Source: Pantoea agglomerans
GTDB taxonomy: Bacteria > Pseudomonadota > Gammaproteobacteria > Enterobacterales > Enterobacteriaceae
Assembly: GCF_021397715.1 (NCBI RefSeq)
Contig: NZ_CP090207.1
Span: forward strand, 3,596,001-3,660,000
DNA: 64,000 nt
Direction: 5' to 3'
The notes under the pieces were generated by a model that saw nothing but the letters and a program-made list of their open reading frames with translations, did not search any database and was not told the origin of the DNA. This document shows positions 1 to 7,588 of this stretch, piece by piece. Within the stretch, counting starts at the first letter, position 1, and every line of letters starts with the position of its first letter. The position numbers were made by a program, and so were the translations under genes.

Positions 1-708
1 AAATCCGCTTTTTCCCGAGGATTTATCTATAAGTTTTTTTTCTATGTCATGCAGCAGGCGGTGCAGCATCGCGCTGTCACGCTGTTCCAGCAGGCCAATG
101 CGCTGGTTAATCCAGTCTGCCATTTTCTCGTCGTCGCTGACTTCCAGCGTCTGCAGTAACTGATGAAAACGCTGACGCAGCGCCTGTAGCTGCTGAGCGT
201 CTGCCGCCGCGACTGCCGGTGCCGCCACCTGATTCAGCTTCGCCAGCTGATAGCAGTAGACCATGACCGCCTGCCCCAGATTCAGCGATGGGTAGTCGTT
301 CGCCATCGGAATGCCGGTCAGCAGATCAACCTGCTCCAGCTCCTCATTGGTCAGCCCGCTGTCTTCACGTCCAAAGACCAGCGCCATGCTGTTCACCCAC
401 TGACGCTTTTCCAGCAGCTGAATTTCAACCTGTTCAGGCGTGGCGTAATAGCGGAATTTTGCCCGGCTGCGGGCGGTGGTCGCCACCGAGAAGTCAATAT
501 CCGCTAACGCCTCAGCCAGGGTCGCGTAGGTCTGGAGGTTATCGAGGATGTCGCCGGCACCATGCGCGACCCGGCGCGCTGCCGGGTCCTGCCAGGCGTC
601 ACTGGCGACAATCCGCAGCTGGCTAAAGCCCATGGTTTTCATCGCGCGCGCCGCAGCGCCAATATTTTCTGCCCGGGCAGGCGAGACCAGAATCAGGGGA
701 AAAAGCAT
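1..708 (-). CDS. lasT: TrmJ/LasT-family RNA 2'-O-methyltransferase, 3' end cut by window
   Basis: The reading frame runs on the minus strand from ATG at 706-708 off the left edge with no stop, giving 236 codons. This is already about the full length of E. coli LasT (YjtD), so little is missing. The N-terminus reads LILVSPARAENIGAAARAMK, the SPOUT-class RNA methyltransferase start. Further in are GREDSGLTNEEL and the MANDYPSLNLGQAV motif, which build the knotted SAM-binding site in this family. The family methylates ribose in tRNA or rRNA; the exact target of LasT is not settled. It is divergent from arcA, as in E. coli, which supports orthology. The function assigned is family-level. Confidence 0.88.
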   Translation of the reverse strand, partial: MLFPLILVSPARAENIGAAARAMKTMGFSQLRIVASDAWQDPAARRVAHGAGDILDNLQTYATLAEALADIDFSVATTARSRAKFRYYATPEQVEIQLLEKRQWVNSMALVFGREDSGLTNEELEQVDLLTGIPMANDYPSLNLGQAVMVYCYQLAKLNQVAAPAVAAADAQQLQALRQRFHQLLQTLEVSDDEKMADWINQRIGLLEQRDSAMLHRLLHDIEKKLIDKSSGKSGF

Positions 709-1309
709 GTTTATTCCGTTGGGTTTGCTGACATAACGCCATATTAACACGGCTGTTAATGATTTAGCCGCCTCGCAGAAACAACAAAAGCAGATGTTAA
801 AACCACCAGAAATCGATGCCAAACGCGTTTTTGCGGCTCAGATGGGCCTTATTTATAAAATCGTTATAAATTCATTGAAATTCAGTAAGCTAAAATACCG
901 TTCCCTTTCGGTTATAGTTTGCAAATTACGCGCCGCAAATGTAGCAAAAATGCTGCTTTTTGTGAGCTAAGCAGGCAATCTACGAGAAGTTTTTCACAAA
1001 AGTGTTAACGTGCTACAATTGCATTTGATATAAGTCAACGAAGCGTTGTTTTTATGCTTATCGGTTGTAGTTGGTGCTGTTAGGTTGCTGTTAATGCAGT
1101 TAGGATATGCGCCATTATCTTTCTCTCACGGGGCATGCGATTTTCATCCTGACTGGCTGAGCTAATACTGTTGTTGACGTTGATAGATGGCTTATCAGAA
1201 TAGTATTCCGTACAACGGTTCAGCACGGTCCGCCGCTCTCGATGATGAAGAACGCCATAGCGCTGTACGCCCTGTTTTTAATTTGTTGGCAAATTTTAGG
1301 TAGCTAAAC
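709..1309 (+). promoter_or_regulatory. Long arcA upstream region (no gene seen)
   Basis: About 600 bases lie between lasT and arcA and I find no credible coding frame. The DNA is AT-rich in the middle (around 840-1060) and carries promoter-like hexamers, for example TACAAT at 1014-1019. An FNR-like palindrome lies at 1025-1038. E. coli arcA likewise has a long multi-promoter upstream region activated by FNR, so this stretch is best read as the arcA regulatory region plus a long 5' leader. The lasT promoter must lie at its left end. Confidence 0.6.
1025..1038. promoter_or_regulatory. Candidate FNR box upstream of arcA
   Basis: The site reads TTGATATAAGTCAA, matching the FNR consensus TTGAT-N4-ATCAA at 9 of 10 positions. 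E. coli arcA is activated by FNR under anaerobiosis, so conservation of the site is expected. The -10 element that goes with it is not clear; TATGCT at 1053-1058 is one candidate. Confidence 0.6.
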
Positions 1310-2026
1310 ATGCAGACCCCGCACATTCTTATCGTTGAAGACGAACTGGTCACGCGTAATACCCTCAAAAGCATTTTTGAGGCGGAAGGTTATGTGGTGT
1401 ATGAGGCGACGGATGGTGCTGAAATGCATCAGGTGCTGACCGACAATGACGTCAATCTGGTCATTATGGACATCAACCTGCCCGGTAAAAACGGCCTGTT
1501 ACTGGCCCGTGAACTGCGCGAACAGGCTAACGTCGCTCTGATGTTCCTGACCGGCCGTGATAACGAAGTCGATAAAATTCTCGGTCTGGAAATTGGCGCT
1601 GACGACTACATCACCAAGCCCTTTAACCCGCGTGAACTGACGATCCGTGCCCGCAACCTGCTGTCACGTACCATGAATCTGGCGCTGCCAAGCGAAGAGC
1701 GTCGTCAGGTTGAGAGCTATAAGTTCAACGGCTGGGAGCTGGATATTAACAGCCGCTCGCTGATCAACCCGAACGGTGAACATTACAAGCTGCCGCGCAG
1801 TGAGTTCCGCGCCATGCTGCACTTCTGCGAGAACCCGGGCAAGATTCAGACCCGTGCGGATCTGCTGAAAAAAATGACCGGTCGCGATCTCAAACCGCAT
1901 GACCGTACCGTCGATGTGACCATCCGCCGTATTCGTAAGCATTTCGAATCAACGCCGGATACGCCAGAGATTATCGCCACCATTCATGGTGAAGGTTATC
2001 GCTTCTGCGGCGACCTGCAGGACTAA
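1310..2026 (+). CDS. arcA: Two-component response regulator ArcA
   Basis: This 238-residue protein matches E. coli ArcA in length and almost residue for residue. It has a receiver domain (about 1-120) with the acidic pocket near residues 10-11, phospho-acceptor Asp54 in VIMDINLPG, and Lys in ITKPF. An OmpR/PhoB winged helix follows (about 135-235), including [16 protein letters not shown]. ArcA is phosphorylated by the ArcB sensor when quinones are reduced, and it represses aerobic respiration genes. An AGGTAG ribosome site precedes the ATG. It is followed by a strong bidirectional terminator shared with creA. The kinase ArcB is not in the window. Confidence 0.98.
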   Translation: MQTPHILIVEDELVTRNTLKSIFEAEGYVVYEATDGAEMHQVLTDNDVNLVIMDINLPGKNGLLLARELREQANVALMFLTGRDNEVDKILGLEIGADDYITKPFNPRELTIRARNLLSRTMNLALPSEERRQVESYKFNGWELDINSRSLINPNGEHYKLPRSEFRAMLHFCENPGKIQTRADLLKKMTGRDLKPHDRTVDVTIRRIRKHFESTPDTPEIIATIHGEGYRFCGDLQD

Positions 2027-2040
2027 CCGGTCCGCTGGTA

Positions 2041-2069
2041 AAAAAACGCCCTGACGGGCGTTTTTTTTT
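2041..2069. terminator. Bidirectional Rho-independent terminator between arcA and creA
   Basis: The stem ACGCCC/GGGCGT has a TGAC loop. It is followed by nine T residues on the plus strand and preceded by six A residues, so it can terminate both convergent genes. Confidence 0.9.
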
Positions 2070-2072
2070 GCC

Positions 2073-2546
2073 TTAGCGCCACGGCATAATCGGGACTGCG
2101 CTCAGGGCATTTTTCGGCGAGCCTTCCACCACTTTATCGGAGTAGGTCAGATAGACTAAGGCGTTGCGCTTTTTATCGAAGAAGCGTACAACCTGCAGCT
2201 TCTTGAAGATCAGTGAGGTGCGCTGGCGAAACACCACGTCACCCTGCGCTTTGCCCTGCGCAATCTTCTCACTCAGCTCGACCGGCCCGATCTGCTGGCA
2301 TGAGATGGCTGCGTCAGAGGTGTCTTCCGCCAGACCTAATCCGCCCTTGATGCCGCCGGTTTTCGCCCGACTGATATAACAGGTTACATTTTTAACATCG
2401 GGGTCATCGAAGGCCTCAACGACAATCTTGTGGTCGGGTCCGAATATCTTGAACACCGTATCTACCGAGCCAATTTCCTCGGCGAGCAGCGGGCTGGAAA
2501 AGGTCAGAGTGGCAAACGCGGCGATCATAAGACGAGATATTGTCAT
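2073..2546 (-). CDS. creA: CreA family periplasmic/secreted protein of unknown function
   Basis: The frame is open further upstream, but ATG at 2544-2546 gives 157 residues, exactly the E. coli CreA length. It begins with a signal peptide ([16 protein letters not shown], cleavage after LLAEE-like residues). The mature part is nearly identical to Cre[44 protein letters not shown] and the C-terminus MPWR. The biochemical role is unknown. In E. coli creA heads the creABCD operon. Here the gene ends just beside arcA, and creB, creC and creD are absent from the locus. It is divergent from rob as in E. coli. Confidence 0.95.
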   Translation of the reverse strand: MTISRLMIAAFATLTFSSPLLAEEIGSVDTVFKIFGPDHKIVVEAFDDPDVKNVTCYISRAKTGGIKGGLGLAEDTSDAAISCQQIGPVELSEKIAQGKAQGDVVFRQRTSLIFKKLQVVRFFDKKRNALVYLTYSDKVVEGSPKNALSAVPIMPWR

Positions 2547-2740
2547 GGAGTTACCATTGCAAATGGAATAGACGAGACTGTAATGTACTGTCAATCGAGT
2601 TAATGACCAAACCAAAACGGGTTTAAGCCCGCACTGATGTAGCACCATCTTCCTGAGAAAGCTGCCCACGCCTTTTGAGCATTTAGTGCTATTATTCGAC
2701 GACTGCGTTTAGCTGCACCACCAGAGTATGAGGATGTTTT

Positions 2741-3622
2741 ATGGACCAAGCCGGTATCATTCGCGATTTGCTTGTCTGGCTGGAGAGCCATCTGGATCAA
2801 CCCCTTTCACTGGACAACGTCGCCCTGAAAGCAGGTTACTCTAAATGGCATTTACAAAGGATGTTCAAGGACGTCACTGGCCATGCAATTGGCGCTTATA
2901 TCCGTGCGCGACGTCTGTCAAAGGCCGCAGTTGCACTGCGTCTGACCAGCCGCCCGATTCTGGATATTGCCCTGCAGTATCGTTTTGACTCGCAGCAGAC
3001 CTTTACCCGTGCGTTTAAAAAGCAGTTTAACCAGACGCCGGCCTGGTATCGCCGCTCTTCAGAGTGGAATTCATTTGGCATCCGTCCGCCAATTCGCCTC
3101 GGCGATGAGACGCAGCCTGAACCGAGCTTCGTTACCTTGCCGGAAACGGTGCTGGTGGGGCAAACCCAGAACTACACCTGTACTCTGGAGCAGATCTCCA
3201 GTTACCGCGACGAAATGCGCATCCACTTCTGGAAGCAGTTCCTGCTGGAGACCGATACGGTGCCGCCGGTGCTGTATGGCCTGCACCAGGTGCGCGCCAG
3301 CCAGGATAAGGATGATGAGCAGGAGATCCTCTACACCACCGCAGTGCCGGCCGACAGCGCCATGAATCTGCACTCCGGCCAGAGCGTGATCCTCGAAGCG
3401 GGCGATTATGTGCAGTTCACCTACACCGGACCGCGCGTTGAGCTGCAGGAGTTTATCCTGTTGCTGTACGGCACCTGTATGCCGACGCTGGGCCTGACCC
3501 GCCGCCAGGGACAGGATATTGAACGGTTTATCACCGACGGTGGTAAAAAGCGCAGCGAGCCGCCAACAGAGATCCGCTGTGAATATCTGATTCCGATTCG
3601 TCGCCAGCCCGCCGCCAGTTAA
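2741..3622 (+). CDS. rob: AraC/XylS-family transcriptional activator Rob
   Basis: The protein has 293 residues (E. coli Rob has 289). An N-terminal AraC-type double helix-turn-helix spans about residues 8-105 (SLDNVALKAGYSKWHLQRMF, then FDSQQTFTRAFKKQFNQTPA). A C-terminal GyrI-like domain binds small effectors. Rob activates mar/sox/rob regulon genes such as acrAB and micF when bound to bile salts or fatty acids. The ATG has AGGATG upstream. The gene order creA-rob-gpmB and the strands match E. coli. A perfect hairpin separates it from convergent gpmB. Confidence 0.97.
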   Translation: MDQAGIIRDLLVWLESHLDQPLSLDNVALKAGYSKWHLQRMFKDVTGHAIGAYIRARRLSKAAVALRLTSRPILDIALQYRFDSQQTFTRAFKKQFNQTPAWYRRSSEWNSFGIRPPIRLGDETQPEPSFVTLPETVLVGQTQNYTCTLEQISSYRDEMRIHFWKQFLLETDTVPPVLYGLHQVRASQDKDDEQEILYTTAVPADSAMNLHSGQSVILEAGDYVQFTYTGPRVELQEFILLLYGTCMPTLGLTRRQGQDIERFITDGGKKRSEPPTEIRCEYLIPIRRQPAAS

Positions 3623-3626
3623 GCCC

Positions 3627-3651
3627 TTCTGCCGTCATGCCGACGGCAGAA
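3627..3651. terminator. Hairpin between convergent rob and gpmB
   Basis: TTCTGCCGTC (3627-3636) and GACGGCAGAA (3642-3651) form a perfect 10-bp stem with a 5-nt loop. There is no long T-run on either side, so termination would be modest. It lies immediately after the rob stop codon and just before the gpmB stop. Confidence 0.6.
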
Positions 3652-3662
3652 AGTACTTCTCT

Positions 3663-4310
3663 TTAGCGCTGCAGTTCGTCGAGCGCCGGCGCATCAAGAT
3701 GGGAAATATCCCCGGCCGTTTCCACCACCCAGCCCTGCGCCAGCCAGGCGCTCTGTTGATGATCGACGCGTGAGATCGAGCAGTTACGCAGCCGCAGACG
3801 CCGCTCCGCATGGGCTGGCAGGCCGAGGATGGTGCTGACCAGTACCCCCAGCGCCATGCCGTGACTGACAATCAGTGGCCGGCTGCCCGCAGGCAGATCG
3901 AGACAGGCATTCAGCGCCTGATGCATCCGCGTGGCCATCTCGGTCATCGACTCACCGTTCGGGATACGTCCCCCTTCGGTACCGTTAACCAGCGTGGCGC
4001 GCCACTGCTCCTCTTCGGCGGTTAACCCGTCGAGCGGACGCTTCTCCAGCACCCCCATGTTCAGTTCGCGCAGGCGAGGATCGAGCGTCACCACGCAACC
4101 ACAGGCATCGGCGATGATCTCAGCCGTGTGGCGCGTACGCCCGAGATCGCTGGCGATAATGTGCGTGATGCCCAGACTCCTGACGCGTTCACCCACCTGA
4201 TGGGCTTGTTGCTCACCTTTTTCCGTCAGCGGACTGTCGGACTGACCCTGAATGCGGCGTTCCGCATTCCATACCGTTTCACCGTGACGAACAAGATAGA
4301 CCTGTAGCAT
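3663..4310 (-). CDS. gpmB: Histidine phosphatase family protein GpmB (probable phosphoglycerate mutase)
   Basis: The 215-residue length is identical to E. coli GpmB (YtjC). The phosphohistidine motif LVRHGETVWN places the catalytic His at residue 9. The second catalytic His lies in IVSHGMALG, and RELNMGVLEKR holds the acidic residue. The name implies phosphoglycerate mutase, but for the E. coli protein this activity is doubtful and a general phosphatase role is possible. It is convergent with rob and divergent from yjjX across a 206-bp gap. Confidence 0.95.
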   Translation of the reverse strand: MLQVYLVRHGETVWNAERRIQGQSDSPLTEKGEQQAHQVGERVRSLGITHIIASDLGRTRHTAEIIADACGCVVTLDPRLRELNMGVLEKRPLDGLTAEEEQWRATLVNGTEGGRIPNGESMTEMATRMHQALNACLDLPAGSRPLIVSHGMALGVLVSTILGLPAHAERRLRLRNCSISRVDHQQSAWLAQGWVVETAGDISHLDAPALDELQR

Positions 4311-4516
4311 GCTTAGTTTCCGTTATACTGCGACAAAAATCGCCTTAGAGCCTTCCCCATCAGACGTCATCGTTGCAGGCAGTCTGGCGAGAGGCAGCGC
4401 GAAACAACCGGAGCGTACAGGCAGTACGTAAGGGTTGTGGCACTGCTCAGGTTCAGGCTGGCCAGTAAAATAGCCTGATGGGCCAGGCTCTTAATCACCT
4501 AAGGGTTCAATCAATT

Positions 4517-5035
4517 ATGTACCATGTTGTCGCAGCCACCACCAACCCAGCGAAGATTCGCGCGATTGCGCAGGCATTCAACGACGTTTTCGGCGAGGGA
4601 TCCTGCCATATTGAAGGGGTCGAGGTCGATAGCGGCGTTGCCGCACAGCCGTTAACCCATCTTGAAACGCGAACTGGCGCACGTCAGCGGGTAATGAATG
4701 CCCGACAGGTCCGACCTGAAGCAGCATTCTGGGTGGCCATTGAGGCCGGCATTGAAGATGACTGCGCCTTTGCCTGGATGGTGGTGGAAAATCAGAAACA
4801 GCGTGGAGAATCCCGCTCGGCCAGCTTCACGTTGCCGCCGGTGGTACTGGCTGGACTGCGTGAAGGCCGCGAGCTGGGCGAGGAGATGGCACGGTTAACC
4901 GGCATTGAGAATATTAAACAGCAGGGCGGCGCGATTGGTGCTTTTACTCAGGGCCTGCTCAGCCGCTCCAGCGTCTATCATCAGGCACTGATCCTGGCGC
5001 TCTGCCCGTTTGTTCATCCGCTTTATCAGCAGTGA
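4517..5035 (+). CDS. yjjX: Non-canonical purine NTPase (inosine/xanthosine triphosphatase) YjjX
   Basis: I place the start at ATG 4517, giving 172 residues and the N-terminus [17 protein letters not shown], which aligns with E. coli YjjX (170 residues). An in-frame start further upstream adds 13 residues with no homology. The family hydrolyses ITP and XTP to clean the nucleotide pool. Visible motifs are TTNPAKI, the nucleotide-binding EAGIE-like segment (VAIEAGIED) and GAIGAFTQG. The stop codon abuts the trpR stop codon on the other strand with no gap. Confidence 0.93.
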   Translation: MYHVVAATTNPAKIRAIAQAFNDVFGEGSCHIEGVEVDSGVAAQPLTHLETRTGARQRVMNARQVRPEAAFWVAIEAGIEDDCAFAWMVVENQKQRGESRSASFTLPPVVLAGLREGRELGEEMARLTGIENIKQQGGAIGAFTQGLLSRSSVYHQALILALCPFVHPLYQQ

Positions 5036-5353
5036 TCAGCGACGGCCCAGATGCGCTTCCAGCCAGCGTTTCAGCTCGGGCGGGGCCTCTTTCAGGCTGT
5101 TTGAGCCACGCGTGATGGTTGCAATGCCGACCCCAAGCTCGTTTTTCAGCTCGCGCTGGCTCATCTCGCCGTTCATCAGCTCTTCAATAATCCGCAGACG
5201 GGTGCCAAAGGCTTCGCGCTCATCCGGTGTCATCATCAGCTGCATCAGCGGCAGCGCGTGGCCGTCCGCAAACGCCTGCTGCATCAGCCCGACAAAGCGA
5301 TGCCAGCTATCCTCTGCCAGGTGCGCATCGGTGGGGGAATCAGGTTGGGTCAT
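5036..5353 (-). CDS. trpR: Trp operon repressor TrpR
   Basis: This 105-residue protein matches E. coli TrpR (108), with the variation at the N-terminus. The core is conserved: [21 protein letters not shown], then the helix-turn-helix [20 protein letters not shown]. With bound tryptophan, the dimer represses trp, aroH, mtr and its own gene. Its operator lies 8 bp before the start codon (5361-5388). The promoter must overlap the 3' end of slt, as in E. coli, because the slt stop is only 45 bp upstream. Confidence 0.97.
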   Translation of the reverse strand: MTQPDSPTDAHLAEDSWHRFVGLMQQAFADGHALPLMQLMMTPDEREAFGTRLRIIEELMNGEMSQRELKNELGVGIATITRGSNSLKEAPPELKRWLEAHLGRR

Positions 5354-5360
5354 GAAGAGG

Positions 5361-5388
5361 CTTCCGTACTCGCTAAAGAGTACGGAAG
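5361..5388. promoter_or_regulatory. TrpR operator controlling trpR
   Basis: The palindrome has perfect 11-bp arms CTTCCGTACTC (5361-5371) and GAGTACGGAAG (5378-5388) around GCTAAA. Its core reads GTACTCTTTAGCGAGTAC on the trpR strand, the same core as the known E. coli trpR autoregulatory operator. Confidence 0.9.
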
Positions 5389-5398
5389 CTTAGCACAG

Positions 5399-7318
5399 CT
5401 AGTAACGGCGATTCCACTCAGCATCTGACAGGATCTTGTCAGGCTGGCCCATGAAGTGACGATAGTAGGCGTCATACGCCAGAACATTCTTCACGTAGCC
5501 ACGGGTTTCTGAGAACGGAATGGTCTCAATAAACGCCACCGCATCGAGGTTACCGCCACTGACTTTCTGCCAGCTGCGTACCCGTCCAGGCCCGGCATTG
5601 TAAGCCGCCGAGGCGAAGATCCGGTTCTGACCAAACTGCTGATAGACATACTCCAGGTACTGCGTCCCGATCTGGATATTGGTCTCCGGGTCCAGCAGCT
5701 GACTGGTATTGGCGTAACCCGGAATATTGTACATTTTGACGGTATGCGCCGCAGTGGCTGGCATGATCTGCATCAGGCCGCTGGCACCGACCGGTGAGCG
5801 CGCTTTCGGGTTCCATGCACTCTCCTGACGTGAGATAGCCATCGCGTAGCTCGGCGGGATCTGCTTATCCTGGGTATTACGCTGATAGACGCTCTGCCAC
5901 GCCAGCGGGAAGCGCTCTTTCAGGCTGTCCCACATTTTGGCGGTAATGGTGGCCTGCACGCTGAGATCCCACCAGTCCTGCTCGTTGGCGTAACGCGCCA
6001 GCATCTGCTGCTGACTGTGCGGCCGGCTGGCAATCAGGTTAGCCCATTCGCTGCGCGCCAGGTTATCCAGTCCCCAGTACATCAGCTCACGAACCCGGGC
6101 CAGCTCTGCGCCCTGAACCGTGGCACTATCGGGCTTCGGCGCTTCATCGACCTGCAGCGGATAGTCCACACCCAGTCGCTGCGCCGCTACCATCGGATAG
6201 AAGCCGCGCGCCTGCATCAGCTTACGCAGGATCTCTTCCGCTTCCTCTTTGCGATCTTTTTCAAACAGCAGATCGGCCTGCCAGTATTGCCACTCATCCT
6301 TCTCTTTAGCTTCCAGCGGCAGGCGGGCGATCCAGGTATTCAGACCGCGGCGATCGTGCTGGGAGAGCGCCAGCCGCACCCGGCGTTCCACCAGCGCGGT
6401 CGATTCGCTGTTCATCACTACCGCATCACGCCAGCGCGCCTGTTCTGAAGTCAGGTCGCTGCCCATCATGCGCCACACCACGATCTCCTTCAGCGCCTGC
6501 TCATCCTCCGGCCCCATTTTCTGGGCACGCGCCAGAATCGGGATCAGGCTGCGGGCGTTTTCCATATCCTGCCGTGCTACCCGCGTGAAGGCGTAAAGAG
6601 TGGCCTGACGGGTAAAGTCTGTTGGTCCGACGGCGCTGGCAAAGGTGCTGACCGTCAGCGGGTCCTGCTGCAGCGCCTGGATCGCATCTGACATGGTCTG
6701 GTAATCGGCCGGCAACGATTTCGCCAGATAGCTCACCAGGCTGTCGTTGCCCGCTTTCATCGCCAGCCGGATGCGTTCCAGAATGGTAATCGGTGAGAGC
6801 TGGCCGGAGGCCTGCCATACCGAGAAGAGCTTATCGCAATCGTTGGGCAACGCCGTGCCGCGCAGCCAGATCTGCTTCGCGCCGTCAAAAGCCGCCTGCT
6901 GCTGGCCGGTGGCCCATTTGGCGTAGTACCAGTTACAGCGCGCCTGCACCGGTTTCGGCTCGGTCGGACTGAAATTAAGCACGCCCTGCCAGTCCTGGCG
7001 ATGCGCCAGCACGTTGATAAAACGGGTGCTGAGCGAACGCGCCGGTGGCAACGTCGGATACTGACGGATAAAGTTTTGCACCGCCAGGCTGGTCTCCTGA
7101 TCGAGATCCTGCGCCAGCAGACGATACTGCAGATAAGGATAAAGGGGATAATCCTGTAGCGTTGGCAACAGCTGATCCACCGTGGCCATCTGGTTACTGT
7201 CCCAGGCCTGTTTAATTTGTTGATAACGCTGTCGTTGTTGATCAAGCGAATCGGCCCATGCGCTGCTGGCCGTGCCGACCAGGCAGATCCCTATCATCCA
7301 GTTACGCCACTTCACCAC
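5399..7318 (-). CDS. slt: Soluble lytic murein transglycosylase Slt
   Basis: This is a 639-residue protein (E. coli Slt70 precursor 645). The signal peptide covers about residues 1-22 (MVKWRNWMIGICLVG, cleavage after SSAWA). A long alpha-superhelical U/L domain follows to about 470. The C-terminal goose-lysozyme-like domain carries catalytic Glu499 in AISRQESAWN, and then GASGLMQIMPATA and SAAYNAGPGRV. Slt cleaves glycan strands in the periplasm, releasing 1,6-anhydromuropeptides. The trpR promoter lies inside or just after its end. In E. coli it is divergent from ettA; here a 16-kb accessory block separates the two. Confidence 0.97.
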   Translation of the reverse strand: MVKWRNWMIGICLVGTASSAWADSLDQQRQRYQQIKQAWDSNQMATVDQLLPTLQDYPLYPYLQYRLLAQDLDQETSLAVQNFIRQYPTLPPARSLSTRFINVLAHRQDWQGVLNFSPTEPKPVQARCNWYYAKWATGQQQAAFDGAKQIWLRGTALPNDCDKLFSVWQASGQLSPITILERIRLAMKAGNDSLVSYLAKSLPADYQTMSDAIQALQQDPLTVSTFASAVGPTDFTRQATLYAFTRVARQDMENARSLIPILARAQKMGPEDEQALKEIVVWRMMGSDLTSEQARWRDAVVMNSESTALVERRVRLALSQHDRRGLNTWIARLPLEAKEKDEWQYWQADLLFEKDRKEEAEEILRKLMQARGFYPMVAAQRLGVDYPLQVDEAPKPDSATVQGAELARVRELMYWGLDNLARSEWANLIASRPHSQQQMLARYANEQDWWDLSVQATITAKMWDSLKERFPLAWQSVYQRNTQDKQIPPSYAMAISRQESAWNPKARSPVGASGLMQIMPATAAHTVKMYNIPGYANTSQLLDPETNIQIGTQYLEYVYQQFGQNRIFASAAYNAGPGRVRSWQKVSGGNLDAVAFIETIPFSETRGYVKNVLAYDAYYRHFMGQPDKILSDAEWNRRY

Positions 7319-7452
7319 GTAAATCTCCTCTGTTGCTGGGCGCCGGCAGGTTGCCAGACTCCCTTCATGCTAACCAGGCCACCCGGCTCTTGCCATGTTC
7401 TTCACAAAATTTACGCACGCAGAGGTTAAACGCACCGTCATCGCCCGTCCGC

Positions 7453-7469
7453 TGCGCCGCAATTGTGCA
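7453..7469. promoter_or_regulatory. Candidate NtrC enhancer site for the urea operon
   Basis: TGCGCC-N5-GTGCA matches the NtrC consensus TGCACC-N5-GGTGCA at 10 of 12 conserved positions. Its centre lies about 100 bp upstream of the start site predicted from the sigma-54 promoter at 7533-7548, the usual distance for an NtrC enhancer. Confidence 0.5.
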
Positions 7470-7532
7470 AATAATCATCACAAAAACTTATGGCAACCAC
7501 ACTTAACGCGTTGAATCATAGCGTTAAAAAAA

Positions 7533-7548
7533 TGGCACAGCCTTTGCT
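7533..7548 (+). promoter_or_regulatory. Sigma-54 (RpoN) -24/-12 promoter of the urea operon
   Basis: TGGCAC-AGCCT-TTGCT matches the RpoN consensus TGGCAC-N5-TTGCW, with GG and GC exactly 10 bases apart. Transcription would start near 7559, about 30 bp before the allophanate hydrolase ATG. Nitrogen-limited induction through NtrC is the natural reading. Confidence 0.75.
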
Positions 7549-7563
7549 CTGTTGAACCCCATC

Positions 7564-7573
7564 TTGTATACCA
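7564..7573. promoter_or_regulatory. Possible GntR/FCD operator near the urea operon start site
   Basis: TTGTATACCA is a near-palindrome of the TTGTATACAA type often bound by FCD-class GntR regulators. It overlaps the predicted start site just downstream of the RpoN promoter. The GntR protein encoded at 13016-13717 is the obvious candidate ligand, but this is inference from position and motif type. Confidence 0.3.
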
Positions 7574-7588
7574 GCTGGAATTCAACGT

